Positions 25,046 through 33,598 of a stretch of DNA of 64,000 nt are shown here, piece by piece. Position numbers and translations under genes: made by a program. The stretch's first letter is position 1; every line of letters begins with the position of its first letter. The DNA comes from Myxococcales bacterium. Lineage in GTDB: Bacteria; Myxococcota_A; Polyangia; Polyangiales; JADJMO01. Under the pieces are notes generated by a model that worked only from the letters and a program-made list of their open reading frames with translations, was not told where the DNA came from and searched no databases. The stretch covers positions 1 to 64,000 of the forward strand of contig JADJMO010000013.1 in assembly GCA_016709545.1 (NCBI GenBank), read 5' to 3'.

Positions 25046-25516
25046 ATGGTGGCATGGCGGCTGTTGGCTCCGGTGGTTGCGTGCGCCGCGACGCTCGGGT
25101 GCGGGTCGAACATCCGCGAGCGATGGGAGCCTCGGTCCCTCAACCAAGCGAGCAGCCGGATCGCCGCGTCGTGCGTCCGGGTCTATCGCGGCGACCTCGA
25201 CGCCGTGGCCGAGGGCGGCGGGCAGTTCCTCGGAACGCTGGACGTCGAAGGGGTCGACACCAACGCGCTCGGTCCCGCGCTACGCCGCGCGTCGTTTCAT
25301 GGTGGCACGCACTGCCTGGTCACCGACGAGCGGGAGTCGACCGAGGTCACGGGCGCCGTGATTCAGCGCTGGTCGGCGCAGACCACCACCGTCACGCCGA
25401 TGGTGCAGCACCGCCACGCCGTGCGCCTTTGGGTGTTCCGCATCGCCGTCGGGGCTTGGTATGACCTGCCGCCCGTGTATCAGCCGAAGTATCCGGACCA
25501 GGATCCGGACGGCTGA
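25046..25516 (+). CDS. Lipoprotein, the only plus-strand gene in the element
   Basis: 156 aa. MVAWRLLAPVVACAATLGCG gives a clear signal peptide and lipobox (ATLGC, Cys at about 19). The mature part has a Cys pair (AASCVRVYRG, GTHCLVTDE) and no known domain. Being transcribed against the rest of the element, it is probably a moron-type gene expressed from the integrated state. Phage-borne lipoproteins often block superinfection or change the cell surface; this is analogy only. Confidence 0.7.
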   Translation: MVAWRLLAPVVACAATLGCGSNIRERWEPRSLNQASSRIAASCVRVYRGDLDAVAEGGGQFLGTLDVEGVDTNALGPALRRASFHGGTHCLVTDERESTEVTGAVIQRWSAQTTTVTPMVQHRHAVRLWVFRIAVGAWYDLPPVYQPKYPDQDPDG

Positions 25517-25524
25517 AGCACGCG

Positions 25525-27120
25525 TCAGTCCCAGTAGATGGGCACTTTGGCGTACAGGCCCTCGACCGAGATCCGCAGGTACCCGCGGAAGATGTTGCCC
25601 GTGGGCAGGGCCGTACCAATGGCAGACGCCGCAGCCGTGGAGAAGTCGCCGCCCAGCTGGACGCTATAGCCGGACTGGCTTTTCACGATGAGGCGTCCGC
25701 CTGTCGAGAACAGCGCCACGCCACCCGACGGCGCGCCGACGCCCGCAAGGTCCGTCGCGGGGCCATCGAAGATGAACAGGCTCTTGTTGTAGGACCCCGT
25801 CGGCAGGTTCGTCAGCGAGGCCGCACCGAAGAACGACACGACGCGGATGCTGTTGCTCCCGGTCGCGCAGCCGGCGAAGAAGTCGGTTCCGAGCGTGTTG
25901 CCGTTGATGACGCGGAACGCCCCGTCGTTGTTGGCGCCGCCACCGACGTTGATCCCAGGCGTGACCCGCACATCGCCGCCGATGCCGTTCGAGTTCGCGC
26001 TCTGCCCGTAGATGAGCAGGTTGGACCCGCTGCCGGCCGTCGTGCGGTCCGTGTGGCCGAAGATGGGGCCCGACACCGATGCGTCGAAGCGGAGCGACGC
26101 TGCCTTGATAGGCACCAGTCCACCGCTGCCCCCCGGCCCACTCAGCTGCACCACCCATGGCGCCGCTGCGGACCCGCCGAGGTCGGTCCCGAGCAGCACC
26201 GCTCCGCTCGTCCCCGTCGTCGCCTGGAACATGTTCGCGCTCGGCAGCACGCCGGTCACGTAGTTCGCGCCGCCCGCGAGGTTCACGGGGCCGTACGTGA
26301 GCCCCGACGGCGTCAGCACCTGCAGCACGTTGCCGGTCGTCAGAGCGCCACCGGATGGCACCACGGAACCGTTGATCTTCGCGACCGTTGGGCCCGAGGC
26401 GACGCCCGAGAGGTCGCCTGCAAGCACGACCTGTCCAGGCAGCGTCTGCGAGGCGGGACGCACCACCGTCTTCCACTTGCTCGCGCCGTCGCACACCAGC
26501 ATCACCGAGCCGTAGTTGGCGGCGATGGTGGCGGACGTCGCCCCGTCGATGGTGTCGGCGCCCGCCCGCGCGATCGTGATGTTGTTGGCCAACGCGTTGC
26601 CGCTCACGTCCGCGATGACGTAGTAGCGACCGTCGCTCACCGCCGCGGCGCTCGGCAGCGTGATGGTGCGCGGGCCGGGGCCCGTGTTCACCTGGATGTA
26701 TCCGTAGATGTCGGCCGGGAGGATCGTGTAGTCCGTCGACGTGGCGTAGGGCGCGAGCACCGTCGTCACGAGCAGCGAGGTGTTCAGCGCGCCGCCGTTG
26801 GTGATCTTCACCGCCGTGCCGCCGCCGTTGTTCCAGTGCATGTCCCCGTTCACCGAGTAGACGGCGTTCGTCGTCCCCGAGCTCAGCGACGCGGATTGCG
26901 ACTGGTAGGCGGTCGTTAGCAGTTGCACCGCGCTGTAGCCGCCGAAGGTGAGATCCGTGTTGATCAGGATGCCAGCGCTCGGGACCCGCGGCCCCTTGCC
27001 CGGCGTGTGGTCGTGCGAGTCCACGCCGTCGAAGGCCGTGTTGACCTGCGTTGCGTAGGTGGGCCCCAGCGTCACCGAGACGGTGGGGATGATCAGCGCC
27101 ATGTTCGGGGTCGTGGCCAT
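25525..27120 (-). CDS. Phage tail-fibre-like protein
   Basis: 531 aa. The N-terminus (MALIIPTVSVTLGPTYATQV, then DSHDHTPGKGPRVPS) is typical of tail-fibre/appendage proteins that start with a short virion-attachment domain. The rest is low-charge, Gly/Ser/Thr-rich and beta-repeat-like (NGDMHWNNGGGTAVKITNGG, GANYVTGVLPSANMFQATTG, GLVPIKAASLRFDASVSGP), as in trimeric fibres. It ends VEGLYAKVPIYWD. It would determine which cells the particle binds. No assembly chaperone is adjacent. Confidence 0.75.
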   Translation of the reverse strand: MATTPNMALIIPTVSVTLGPTYATQVNTAFDGVDSHDHTPGKGPRVPSAGILINTDLTFGGYSAVQLLTTAYQSQSASLSSGTTNAVYSVNGDMHWNNGGGTAVKITNGGALNTSLLVTTVLAPYATSTDYTILPADIYGYIQVNTGPGPRTITLPSAAAVSDGRYYVIADVSGNALANNITIARAGADTIDGATSATIAANYGSVMLVCDGASKWKTVVRPASQTLPGQVVLAGDLSGVASGPTVAKINGSVVPSGGALTTGNVLQVLTPSGLTYGPVNLAGGANYVTGVLPSANMFQATTGTSGAVLLGTDLGGSAAAPWVVQLSGPGGSGGLVPIKAASLRFDASVSGPIFGHTDRTTAGSGSNLLIYGQSANSNGIGGDVRVTPGINVGGGANNDGAFRVINGNTLGTDFFAGCATGSNSIRVVSFFGAASLTNLPTGSYNKSLFIFDGPATDLAGVGAPSGGVALFSTGGRLIVKSQSGYSVQLGGDFSTAAASAIGTALPTGNIFRGYLRISVEGLYAKVPIYWD

Positions 27121-27151
27121 GTGGGGCTCCTTTGTATAGCGAGGTTATGTT

Positions 27152-27643
27152 TCAGGGCGCAGAAGAGGCGACCCTGGCCCGGGCAACCTGCTCCGCCGCG
27201 ACGAGGGCCGCGGTGCGGGGGTCGTCGAGGATCGATCGGACGAGCTCGCGTTCGCCGTCCGCGTCGAGGGGAACGATGGGGACCTCGCTGGCCGACGAGG
27301 CGCCGATGCCGGCCCTGTCGAGGATGCACTCGGCCGCGCGGAGTTGCACGGCTGGGGGCGCCAAGGGGTCGTCTACGAGGGCCACGATGCGTGCGAGCGC
27401 GCGCCCCACTGCCGCCGAGAGGTCGGCCCGATGCGCCTCGAGATGCTGCGCCCGGAGCTCCGCGAGCCGGCTGCTGAAGTCCACGTCCTCGTTCCGCCAC
27501 CGCCACAGGGTCGCGCGGTGAACGCCGGTCGCTGCCGTGACCTCGGCCGGCGACGCGCCTTCGGCCAGCAAGAGCAGGGCGGTTTCCTTCCGTCCCGCCT
27601 CGTCCAGCGACCGCCCGCCCGTTGCGGTTTTCGATGCCTCCAT
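27152..27643 (-). CDS. Small-terminase-like helix-turn-helix protein
   Basis: 163 aa. The HTH at about residues 24-50 (ALLLLAEGASPAEVTAATGVHRATLWRWR) is followed by an acidic helix region and QLRAAECILDRAGIG. This layout matches phage small terminase subunits of the phBC6A51 type, which bind DNA and start packaging. A simple regulator with the same HTH cannot be excluded. The start overlaps the stop of the upstream gene (TGATG at 27645-27641). Confidence 0.6.
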   Translation of the reverse strand: MEASKTATGGRSLDEAGRKETALLLLAEGASPAEVTAATGVHRATLWRWRNEDVDFSSRLAELRAQHLEAHRADLSAAVGRALARIVALVDDPLAPPAVQLRAAECILDRAGIGASSASEVPIVPLDADGERELVRSILDDPRTAALVAAEQVARARVASSAP

Positions 27644-28068
27644 CACGCTTCCCTCCCGGCTGCGCGCGCCTCGTTCGTCAGCTGCTTGGTCGCGACTCGT
27701 CGCATCTCGTCGAAGCCAGCGCCCTGGACATCGCCGGCACTCCACGCGTTGAAGGCGTCGATGCCTTCCACGAGATCCACTGCGTCCTTCGGGTGGGTCA
27801 CTTGCTGGACCCAAGCAGGATGCGGGCCCTGAAAGAGCGACGCGATCTTGCGTGCCGCCCTCGCCTCGCTTTGGATCGCCGGGTCGTCCGTGAGTTGGGC
27901 CGCCAGCCCCGCCATGACCGCCCAGGTGGGCGCGTCGCCTCGCTCGCGGGCCGCCTTAGCCTCCAACAGCACCGCCTCGAGAGGGCTCAGGCGGGCCAGG
28001 TCGGCCGCGGAGGCGGTTGCGTTGGGTGTGTCGATACGTGTCACGGTGTCTCCTTCGGTGGTGGTCAC
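27643..28068 (-). CDS. Hypothetical element protein
   Basis: 141 aa from GTG at 28068 (VTTTEGDTVTRIDTPNATAS). A helical middle (LSPLEAVLLEAKAARERG, PTWAVMAGLAAQLTDD) leads to a Trp/Asp-rich end (AVDLVEGIDAFNAWSAGD). No domain was recognised. It overlaps the genes on both sides (GTGA at its start, TGATG at its stop), so it is part of the coupled operon leading into the small-terminase-like gene. Confidence 0.65.
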   Translation of the reverse strand: MTTTEGDTVTRIDTPNATASAADLARLSPLEAVLLEAKAARERGDAPTWAVMAGLAAQLTDDPAIQSEARAARKIASLFQGPHPAWVQQVTHPKDAVDLVEGIDAFNAWSAGDVQGAGFDEMRRVATKQLTNEARAAGREA

Positions 28069-28426
28069 GGCGCCTCCCGGCGGATGTTGAGGTTGAACGT
28101 CGCGCTGGGCGATCCCGCGAACTGGCGCCGGCTGCGGTACCCGTCGGCGAGGGCGGCGAGGTGGAAGGCGCCCGTGGTTGGGTGCTGCTCGCCCTCGGGC
28201 AGCCCGCGAGACCAGCGCCACACATCCTTCGCACAGCCGTAGGAGGTCCAGGGCGTGAACCCCGTGGTCTTCGCTCCGAAGAGCTGAAGCCACCGACGGC
28301 AGAGCGCGACGTGCTCGGGGTCCGGGTCGACCTCGGTGATGGGGAAGCTGGTGTTGGCTCGCAGCCGGACTCGCTGACGCGAGACCAGCGGGTGACCGAC
28401 AGGGCGGCGGGAACAATGGTGCTCAC
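28065..28426 (-). CDS. Hypothetical element protein, one frameshift
   Basis: GTG at 28426 gives VSTIVPAALSV. The convincing protein then continues one frame over as GHPLVSRQRVRLRANTSFPITE, EHVALCRRWLQLFGAKTTG, WTSYGCAKDVWRWSRGLPEG and FAGSPSATFNLNIRREAP, ending at 28065 with a stop overlapping the next GTG. The shift is near 28395. About 120 aa when joined. No known domain was recognised; the Trp and Arg content suggests nucleic-acid or protein binding. Confidence 0.5.
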
Positions 28427-28674
28427 GGGCAGCCTCCCGCGTCGAAGAGGTGGGCCAGCCGGGTGAGGGTGCGCCAGGGCCGTCCGCGGTGAGGGTGCGC
28501 GCAGCCCGCGACGTGGTGGGCGGACGTCTCCGGTGCTCCCCGCCGACCGAGGTCAGCGGGTCCGCTCCGGGCGAGGGTGGGTGTGGTGGCTCTGGAGGGG
28601 GGGTTCCAACCCTGGCTACTGAAAGTGTCAGTCTCTTTGCGCGCTAAGATTGAGAAGACATCCACCACATCCAC
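28423..28674 (-). CDS. Possible small gene overlapping the repeat region
   Basis: An 83-codon frame from GTG at 28674 to the stop at 28423, ending TRLAHLFDAGGCP. The stop overlaps the next start (GTGA), as at other junctions in this operon, which is the only real argument for it. The composition (Pro, Thr, His) is poor for a folded protein, and its start lies in repeat copy 1. It may be a chance frame. Confidence 0.25.
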   Translation of the reverse strand: MDVVDVFSILARKETDTFSSQGWNPPSRATTPTLARSGPADLGRRGAPETSAHHVAGCAHPHRGRPWRTLTRLAHLFDAGGCP

Positions 28675-28858
28675 CCTGGCAACGTTTCCAGCGTGGTTTA
28701 CGGTGCGGCGTTGGGTGGATGTCAGGGTGGACGTCGCATTGGGACATCCACCACATCCACCCTGATCTGTCGTCGCAGAGGTCAGATTCCGTCCGCGCGG
28801 GGTCATGCGGCCCCCTCGTCGGCGGCCGCGGCCGGCTCGACATCCACCACATCCACCC
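28657..28858. repeat. Iteron-like repeats after the primase-helicase gene
   Basis: Three direct copies of GACATCCACCACATCCACCC at 28657, 28743 and 28839, plus two tandem inverted half copies (GGGTGGATGTC and GGGTGGACGTC) at 28713-28735. The third copy encodes the end of the primase-helicase (VGVDVVDVEP). Spacing is about 86 and 96 bp. Repeats next to a primase-helicase gene are typical of phage or satellite replication origins. Confidence 0.55.
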
Positions 28859-30667
28859 CGACCGGCGGGGTCGACGGCGCCGCGCCCCGAGCCCTCACGA
28901 CGCGCCAGCTGGTGGAACCGTGGACCGTGCGCGCATCGAGCATCCGGCCGCCCACCACACGACGTCGGAAGGGCCGCAGTGCATTGCCGAGGGCGCGGGC
29001 GGTGGGGCGCGACGACTCGGTCACGCTTTCGATCGCGTCGCGCAACTCGGGGAAGTAGCCCGGCTCTGGGGGTCGCTCCTCGCGGGTCGGTGGGGGGTAC
29101 AACGTGCGGATGGTCACGGCGGCCGTGAGTCCGGGCCCCTCCCCCTGCAACCGGGCCCACCCGGCGACGAGGGCCTCGTGGGTAGCACGGGTGGCGTCCA
29201 GCTCCGCGAGGCCGCGCCGAGCTTCGAGTGGGCAAGCGAGGTCGAGCCAACGCACGATCGCCGGCACCACCCGCGACCAGCCTTCGTAGGATCCCAACGG
29301 CTTGACGCCCATGTCGGGCGCGCCGGCCGTATACCACCCACGGACGCAGGTCAGGGCGGCGACCACGAGGCGAGCTCGGTGCTCGGTGACCCATTCGATC
29401 AGGTTCTCGTGACGGAGGTCGCCCCGCTCCTCGGGCCGCTCGAGCGGCGACTCCAGTTCGATGGGCAGCACGCGCCGCGCGGTGTCGCCGCCGTAGGTCA
29501 AGCCGTTGCCGGTCAAGGCGACGGTGGTCGTCACGGTGGCCGACATCGATTGCGACGTGCCGAGCACGCGGTCGCGGTAGACGACGGAGGTCAGCACCGC
29601 GTCGAGGGCCGGGGACTGGACGACACAGCCGACGTTGTCGAAGAGCGTGAGCATGTCGCCGTCGAGCAAGACGCCCTGCAACGCCTTGCGCGTCTCGTTC
29701 GGGTCCGGCGACCACGGACGCCGAAACGCAGGTGCGCCCGTTGCGAGGGACGGCGACGCAGTCGACCAACTTGCCCTTGCCCGAACCGGCGGTGGTGCCG
29801 GAGACGCCGTACATGGGAACCGACCCAGCGATCGCCGGGCGACACAGCACAGTCAGCAAGAAGGCGAGCCAAGCGGACTGATGCTCCGGTCCCGCGAAGG
29901 GAAAGTCGCAGACCGTCTCGAGGAGCGCGTCGCGAGCCGCTGCGACGGTTGCAGCTGTCGGAGACGAAGGGACCCGCGGGTAGGCGGTCGTCGGCGCGTA
30001 GACGTAGCCACTCGCCGCGTCGTACCCCGGGTCCTGGACGACGGTCCCGTCACTGCGGACGATCGGGACGCCCGTCACGCCGACCAAAGTGCGAACGCTC
30101 GGGTAGGTGCCGGCGTCCTCGACGGCGCGCACGACGGGATCGGTCGGGATCGAGGGCACGTAGCCGTTGACGCGCTTGTCGAACACCTGCCAGGCCGCGG
30201 TGGCCGTCAGACGGACGCGGATGGTCGGCGTGGTCAAGGTGCGGATCCGTGGCGTGCCCTCGTCTACGTGCACAAGGCTGACGAGCTGGCCATCGCGCTG
30301 GTAGACGTTGGGGTCATCGGCGATCGCTTCGATGGCTTGCGCCACCACTCGGTGAAGGTCGTGCCCGAGGCGGATCGTGGGGCGCCCGTCTCCCTCGCCC
30401 GGCGCGACGGCGCGGAGCGGTGCGGCCGTCGTGATCCGCGAGAGCTTCGGAGCCCGGGGCCTCCATGTTCGCGGCGTCCATCGGGGGAGCCGCCTCCTCC
30501 ACCGCGTAGATGTCCCACTCCTCCGACAGGTCGGGGAGGTCGGTGTCGTCGGGCGTCGTGGTCACGCTGCCCTCCTCGAGCGGAGCTGCATGCCAGCGAT
30601 GTGGGCGGGGCGACGATGGAGCAGGATCGACCCGCTCGGTCGTCACCGTGAGTTCGGCGGTCGTCAT
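28803..30667 (-). CDS. Phage/plasmid-type primase-helicase (P-loop ATPase), two frameshifts
   Basis: About 620 codons. The N-terminal part (MTTAELTVTTERVDPAPS to ALADHDGRTAP) shifts near 30395 into GEGDGRPTIRLGHDLHRVV, followed by DDPNVYQRDGQLVSLVHVDEG, a segment seen in replication proteins of this type. Walker A is GTTAGSGKGKLVD; near 29740 the frame shifts to LATGAPAFRRPWSPDPNETR, then LLDGDMLTLFDNV (Walker B) and TVALTGNGLTYGGDTARRVLP (sensor 1/arginine region typical of these helicases). The end reaches 28803. Expected role: unwinding at the element's origin, possibly with priming. The start overlaps the upstream stop by ATGA. Confidence 0.78.
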
Positions 30668-31008
30668 GCCTGCCCCCCGAGGCTCGGGAAGGTCGCTCCG
30701 GTGCCGCGCTGCGCGTCACGGATCGCGACCAGCGCAGCAGCCGAGGCGCGTTGCTCGAGGATCTCGCCGGCAACGGGACAGCCGCGGAGGCGCGGCCAGC
30801 GCGCGAACAGTCCGTCGACCGTCTGCACGAAGGTGGCCGGCTGGTCCTGCTCCCAAGCACGCGTGAGTGCGCACAGGAAGGCCTCGAAGGCATCGGGGAG
30901 CCGCTGCTCGGGGAGCGGAGCAGCCGCGTCGAGGATCTCGCAGTGCAGCGCGTGGGCCTTGCCACGACGCTGGTCGCGACGGGCGGCGTGGAGGGCGCGG
31001 CGGATCAC
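30664..31008 (-). CDS. Hypothetical element protein
   Basis: 114 aa from GTG at 31008 (VIRRALHAARRDQRRGKAHA), with a helical Leu/Ala/Trp-rich body (FEAFLCALTRAWEQDQPATF, QTVDGLFARWPRLRGCP). No domain was recognised. It overlaps both neighbours by 4 bp (GTGA and ATGA). Directly upstream of the primase-helicase, it could be a loader or single-strand-binding helper, but nothing in the sequence shows this. Confidence 0.6.
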   Translation of the reverse strand: MIRRALHAARRDQRRGKAHALHCEILDAAAPLPEQRLPDAFEAFLCALTRAWEQDQPATFVQTVDGLFARWPRLRGCPVAGEILEQRASAAALVAIRDAQRGTGATFPSLGGQA

Positions 31009-31398
31009 CGGCGGCCCCCAGCGACGAGCCCGATCTCGCGATCGAGGTCGTCGGCGGGTCCGGGCGTCGGCTCGGATGCGCGGCGCACGACCTTCGCGCG
31101 CTCGATCCATCGGTCGTGTTCGTCGCGCTCGACGAGCACCACCTTGCCCGGCTTGTACTTCGCGATCTCGCCCCGCGCGATTGCGGGCGAGCACCGCCTT
31201 GCGGCCAGCGGGGGACTGCTCGGGGCGCATGAAGCGCGAGGGGGCCTCGACGACTGTCAGGGCGGATCGGGGGACACGAATCGTGACGGTGTCGTCGGTG
31301 TCGAGCTTGGGCGCCGGCGGTGACTTGCGGCCGGCCGAGAGAGCGCCACTGCAACGATGATCGTTGTGGCTGGCTGCCTGTTCGTTGCTATACTTCAT
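31005..31398 (-). CDS. Hypothetical element protein, one frameshift
   Basis: ATG at 31398 (MKYSNEQAASHNDHRCSG) with GGAG nine bases upstream. The first part ends near 31185, and a one-base excess (CGCAATCGCG) shifts the frame to IARGEIAKYKPGKVVLVERDEHD, WIERAKVVRRASEPTPG and GLVAGGRR, stopping at 31005. About 130 aa when joined. The beta-strand-rich KPGKVVLVERDEHDRW segment resembles small DNA-binding domains but was not assigned. Confidence 0.5.
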
Positions 31399-31495
31399 TG
31401 GTCGAAACTCCGCAGAAAGGCGCCCTCGGGATTCCACCTCCCGGGGGCGTCGCCTTTAGGCGACCACCCACAGGGCGCTGTGGAAACTTGGGACG

Positions 31496-31677
31496 TCAGT
31501 CGCGGGGGTGCGACGACGGGAACTCAGCGCTGGCAGTGTCCGACACGAGACGCCGGATCACGGCGGACCTCGTTCGGTCCTCCGCGCGCGCGCGACTCTG
31601 TCGACGAATGCCACCTGCCCGGCCGTCAGCCGGACACAGACGACGTGAGAATGCAGAGCCTTTGCTTCTTCGTCCAT
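31496..31677 (-). CDS. Ribbon-helix-helix DNA-binding protein, one frameshift
   Basis: ATG at 31677 gives MDEEAKALHSHVVCVRLTAG, then QVAFVDRVARARRT. After a shift near 31580 the same strand continues RSAVIRRLVSDTASAEFPSS and stops at 31496. Strand VVCVRLT, helix A and helix B match the ribbon-helix-helix (CopG/Arc) pattern, about 60 aa in total. Such proteins are common repressors in phage and satellite elements. It is the first gene upstream of the replication genes. Confidence 0.55.
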
Positions 31678-31969
31678 GCGAGCGAACCTCAGCCGCTCGG
31701 GGCGGCGAATGAGATTGGGAACACAGGAAGGCTCGACGGCTTCCTGGCTCGACACCCTCTCGCCCTTTCGGGCGTCGCAGGCTCGCGTGTCGACGTGGTT
31801 GCGGTTTGGCTCTTGGAGGACGGAGGCTCCTCTGCAGGGGACCGAAGCTCCCTTGAAAGACACGTTATCGGATGTTTACGACTGTTGCAACCACGAATGA
31901 TGGCGAGGCGTCCCATCAAAGAGACCGGCGTCTCCTCCTGCCGCGAGTGCCACACCTTCCTCCCTCGTC
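31678..31969. other. Gene-free region upstream of the ribbon-helix-helix gene
   Basis: 292 bp with no convincing frame on either strand, somewhat richer in A/T than its neighbours (GTTATCGGATGTTTACGACT near 31865). It probably holds the promoter for the replication block on the minus strand. A repeated GGAGC(T/C)TC(C/G)G motif occurs twice near 31825-31850. Nothing else was recognised. Confidence 0.35.
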
Positions 31970-32428
31970 TCACGCGGCCGTGCGCTTCCTCGAGAACAGC
32001 GCCCCGTTCAGCCGCTTGCGCTTGAAGTGGTACGCCTCGATCAAGGCCCGCGGGGCCGGGCTCGCGTTGAACGAGCGGTTGCAGTCGCCGCACGTCGGCA
32101 TGGTCGCCTCTATGCGGGCATCCGACGCCGCGTCGTGGTGGTGCACCTCGCCCTTGAACGTGCCGTGCTCGTCGAAGAGGTCCACGTCGCAGAAAGGGCA
32201 GCGCCCGCCCAAGGCCCGGGCCGCCTCGATGTGCGCCTCACGGGTCGCGGCGTTCGGAGTCTTCCTCTTGTGCGTCAGGTGCTTTCCAACGCCGTGCTCG
32301 ATGGCGCCGACCCGCTCTGCGATGGCGGCCAGGGTCGCGGGAACGTGCTCGAGGGTGCGTTCTAGCCGTTCGATGCCCGCCGCTGCGCGGTTCACGGCGC
32401 GGGCCAGTGGCCTGGTCAGGAACCGCAT
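31970..32428 (-). CDS. HNH-like zinc-knuckle protein
   Basis: 152 aa from the ATG at 32428 (MRFLTRPLARAVNRAAAG). The C-terminal half holds CPFCDVDLF, EVHHHDAASDARIE and PTCGDCNRSFNA, a double CxxC knuckle around a His cluster as in HNH endonucleases; the classic Asn-His end is replaced by NRSFNASP. The N-terminal 70 residues are helical. It may be a nuclease or a zinc-binding DNA protein. Its start lies inside the end of a 33-aa frame. Confidence 0.65.
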   Translation of the reverse strand: MRFLTRPLARAVNRAAAGIERLERTLEHVPATLAAIAERVGAIEHGVGKHLTHKRKTPNAATREAHIEAARALGGRCPFCDVDLFDEHGTFKGEVHHHDAASDARIEATMPTCGDCNRSFNASPAPRALIEAYHFKRKRLNGALFSRKRTAA

Positions 32429-32517
32429 GGGCCCTCCGGCGGCAGCGTGACCCGGCCGAGCTGCACGAGCTCGTGGAAGTGCATGGCGAGGGCGTCGAGC
32501 TTGCGCGCGGCGTTCAT
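32416..32517 (-). CDS. 33-aa possible coupling peptide
   Basis: MNAARKLDALAMHFHELVQL, ending EGPCGS. The start overlaps the upstream stop (ATGA at 32517-32514), and its stop lies 12 bp inside the next gene. This is the pattern of a short frame that carries ribosomes to the next start, though a functional peptide is possible. Confidence 0.4.
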   Translation of the reverse strand: MNAARKLDALAMHFHELVQLGRVTLPPEGPCGS

Positions 32518-32960
32518 TCGGCCGCCTCGCTCTCGTCGGAGGTGTCGCCCCAAAGCGCCGCCTGCTCGTCATCGAGGACCTCGACATCGTTCAGGGCGAC
32601 GACGGCGAAGGTCGAGAGCTTGCGCGCCAGCGACGCGATGGTGGCGAGGTCGCCCGCGTCGAACCGCTGGTCGGGCTCGGCGGCCGCGTTCAGGATGCGC
32701 ACGTGGTCGACGAGCGCCCCGAGCGCCCCCACGGTGGCCAGGGCATCGGCGAGCAACGTCGCGTGGTCCGCGCACCCCGGGTAGCTCTCGGCATCGCGCA
32801 GCAGAGCCCGCACGGCGTCGACGAGATCGAAGGGCGAGCACGGCACGCTGCCCACGTGCGGCGACGACCGTAGGAACCAGCGGCGGGGGCCCGCGGGGTG
32901 CGTGGAGTCGTCGACAGTCACGGAGCCGTAGCCGGGGAGCTCGATCTGCTTGGCGGACAT
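32514..32960 (-). CDS. Hypothetical element protein
   Basis: 148 aa (MSAKQIELPGYGSVTVDDST). A short beta-rich start and an amphipathic helical middle (LVDAVRALLRDAESYPG, ATLLADALATVGALGALVDHV) lead to an acidic tail (DDEQAALWGDTSDESEAAE). No domain was recognised. Acidic tails are frequent in small phage early proteins. Confidence 0.6.
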   Translation of the reverse strand: MSAKQIELPGYGSVTVDDSTHPAGPRRWFLRSSPHVGSVPCSPFDLVDAVRALLRDAESYPGCADHATLLADALATVGALGALVDHVRILNAAAEPDQRFDAGDLATIASLARKLSTFAVVALNDVEVLDDEQAALWGDTSDESEAAE

Positions 32961-33054
32961 GGTGAACCTCTCAGGTCGGGCACGATCGCCCGCCGGGACC
33001 CCGCAACCGTTGTGATGATCTCTACGGTTGCCGGGCCCGAGCTGGCGGCCGTGC

Positions 33055-33255
33055 TCACGAGTCGCGGGCTTGAGCCCCGCAACTGCGCCGAACGGCGCGT
33101 GCGCGATCGCGTGCGTCGCAGGCCAGGGCGAGCCACCGGGCCCGAGAGGCGAGAGCGGCGGCCCGTCGCCAAGGGGTGGTGGCCTCGACGACGCTGGCCA
33201 GCCGGGTGTGGCGGAGGTAGCTCCTCGCCAGCCGGTACAGGTCGGCCGCCGTCAC
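33055..33255 (-). CDS. Small hypothetical protein near attR
   Basis: 66 aa from GTG at 33255 (VTAADLYRLARSYLRHTRLA), Arg/Ala-rich and helical, ending RSCGAQARDS. The GTG overlaps a stop (GTGA) of a further upstream frame that ends CRGWGELAEGGAS, so another small gene may begin between 33255 and about 33390, but no standard start was found there. Confidence 0.45.
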   Translation of the reverse strand: MTAADLYRLARSYLRHTRLASVVEATTPWRRAAALASRARWLALACDARDRARAVRRSCGAQARDS

Positions 33256-33419
33256 GACGCACCCCCTTCGGCGAGCTCGCCCCACCCTCGACAGGCCAGG
33301 TGGGCGGCGACGACGGCAGGAGTCAGCGAACAGTCAGCCGGGGCCCCTTCGGGCGGCGAACGTTCAGGATTGACAGTCGCGATCGTGGCCGAATCCGGCC
33401 CGTCGCTGACGGCTCCCCC

Positions 33420-33466
33420 GAATCGCACTCTAGAGGCCGCGCGTTCGATCCGCGTCAGCTCCACCG
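33420..33466 (+). repeat. attR, 47-bp direct repeat of tRNA-Ala 3' part
   Basis: Identical to 21113-21159. It lacks the 5' half of the tRNA, so it is a remnant created by integration and not a tRNA gene. It marks the right end of the element. Confidence 0.95.
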
Positions 33467-33475
33467 AAACGAGAC

Positions 33476-33513
33476 AGCGCCGCCAGGTCACCTTGGCGGC
33501 GCTGGTGTTTTTT
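33476..33513 (+). terminator. Rho-independent terminator, original tRNA-Ala terminator
   Basis: Perfect 10-bp stem AGCGCCGCCA/TGGCGGCGCT, 8-nt loop, then GGTGTTTTTT. Ten bases after attR, where the tRNA terminator would have been before integration. Confidence 0.8.
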
Positions 33514-33598
33514 GGCGCCGCGCCCCGCCCCGCGAAGCATTTTTCGCACCGGCTGACCCTTGCCGACCCGGGCCTCGACCGGGCATCTTGGGGCCGTC

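Noticed and set aside
31357..32025. 222-codon plus-strand frame in the element
   Set aside because: It runs opposite the ribbon-helix-helix and HNH-like genes, has no ribosome site and shows no protein-like pattern. The minus-strand frames fit the operon.
33420..33466. Second tRNA-Ala gene
   Set aside because: Only the 3' part is present; the acceptor 5' strand and D arm are missing. It is attR.
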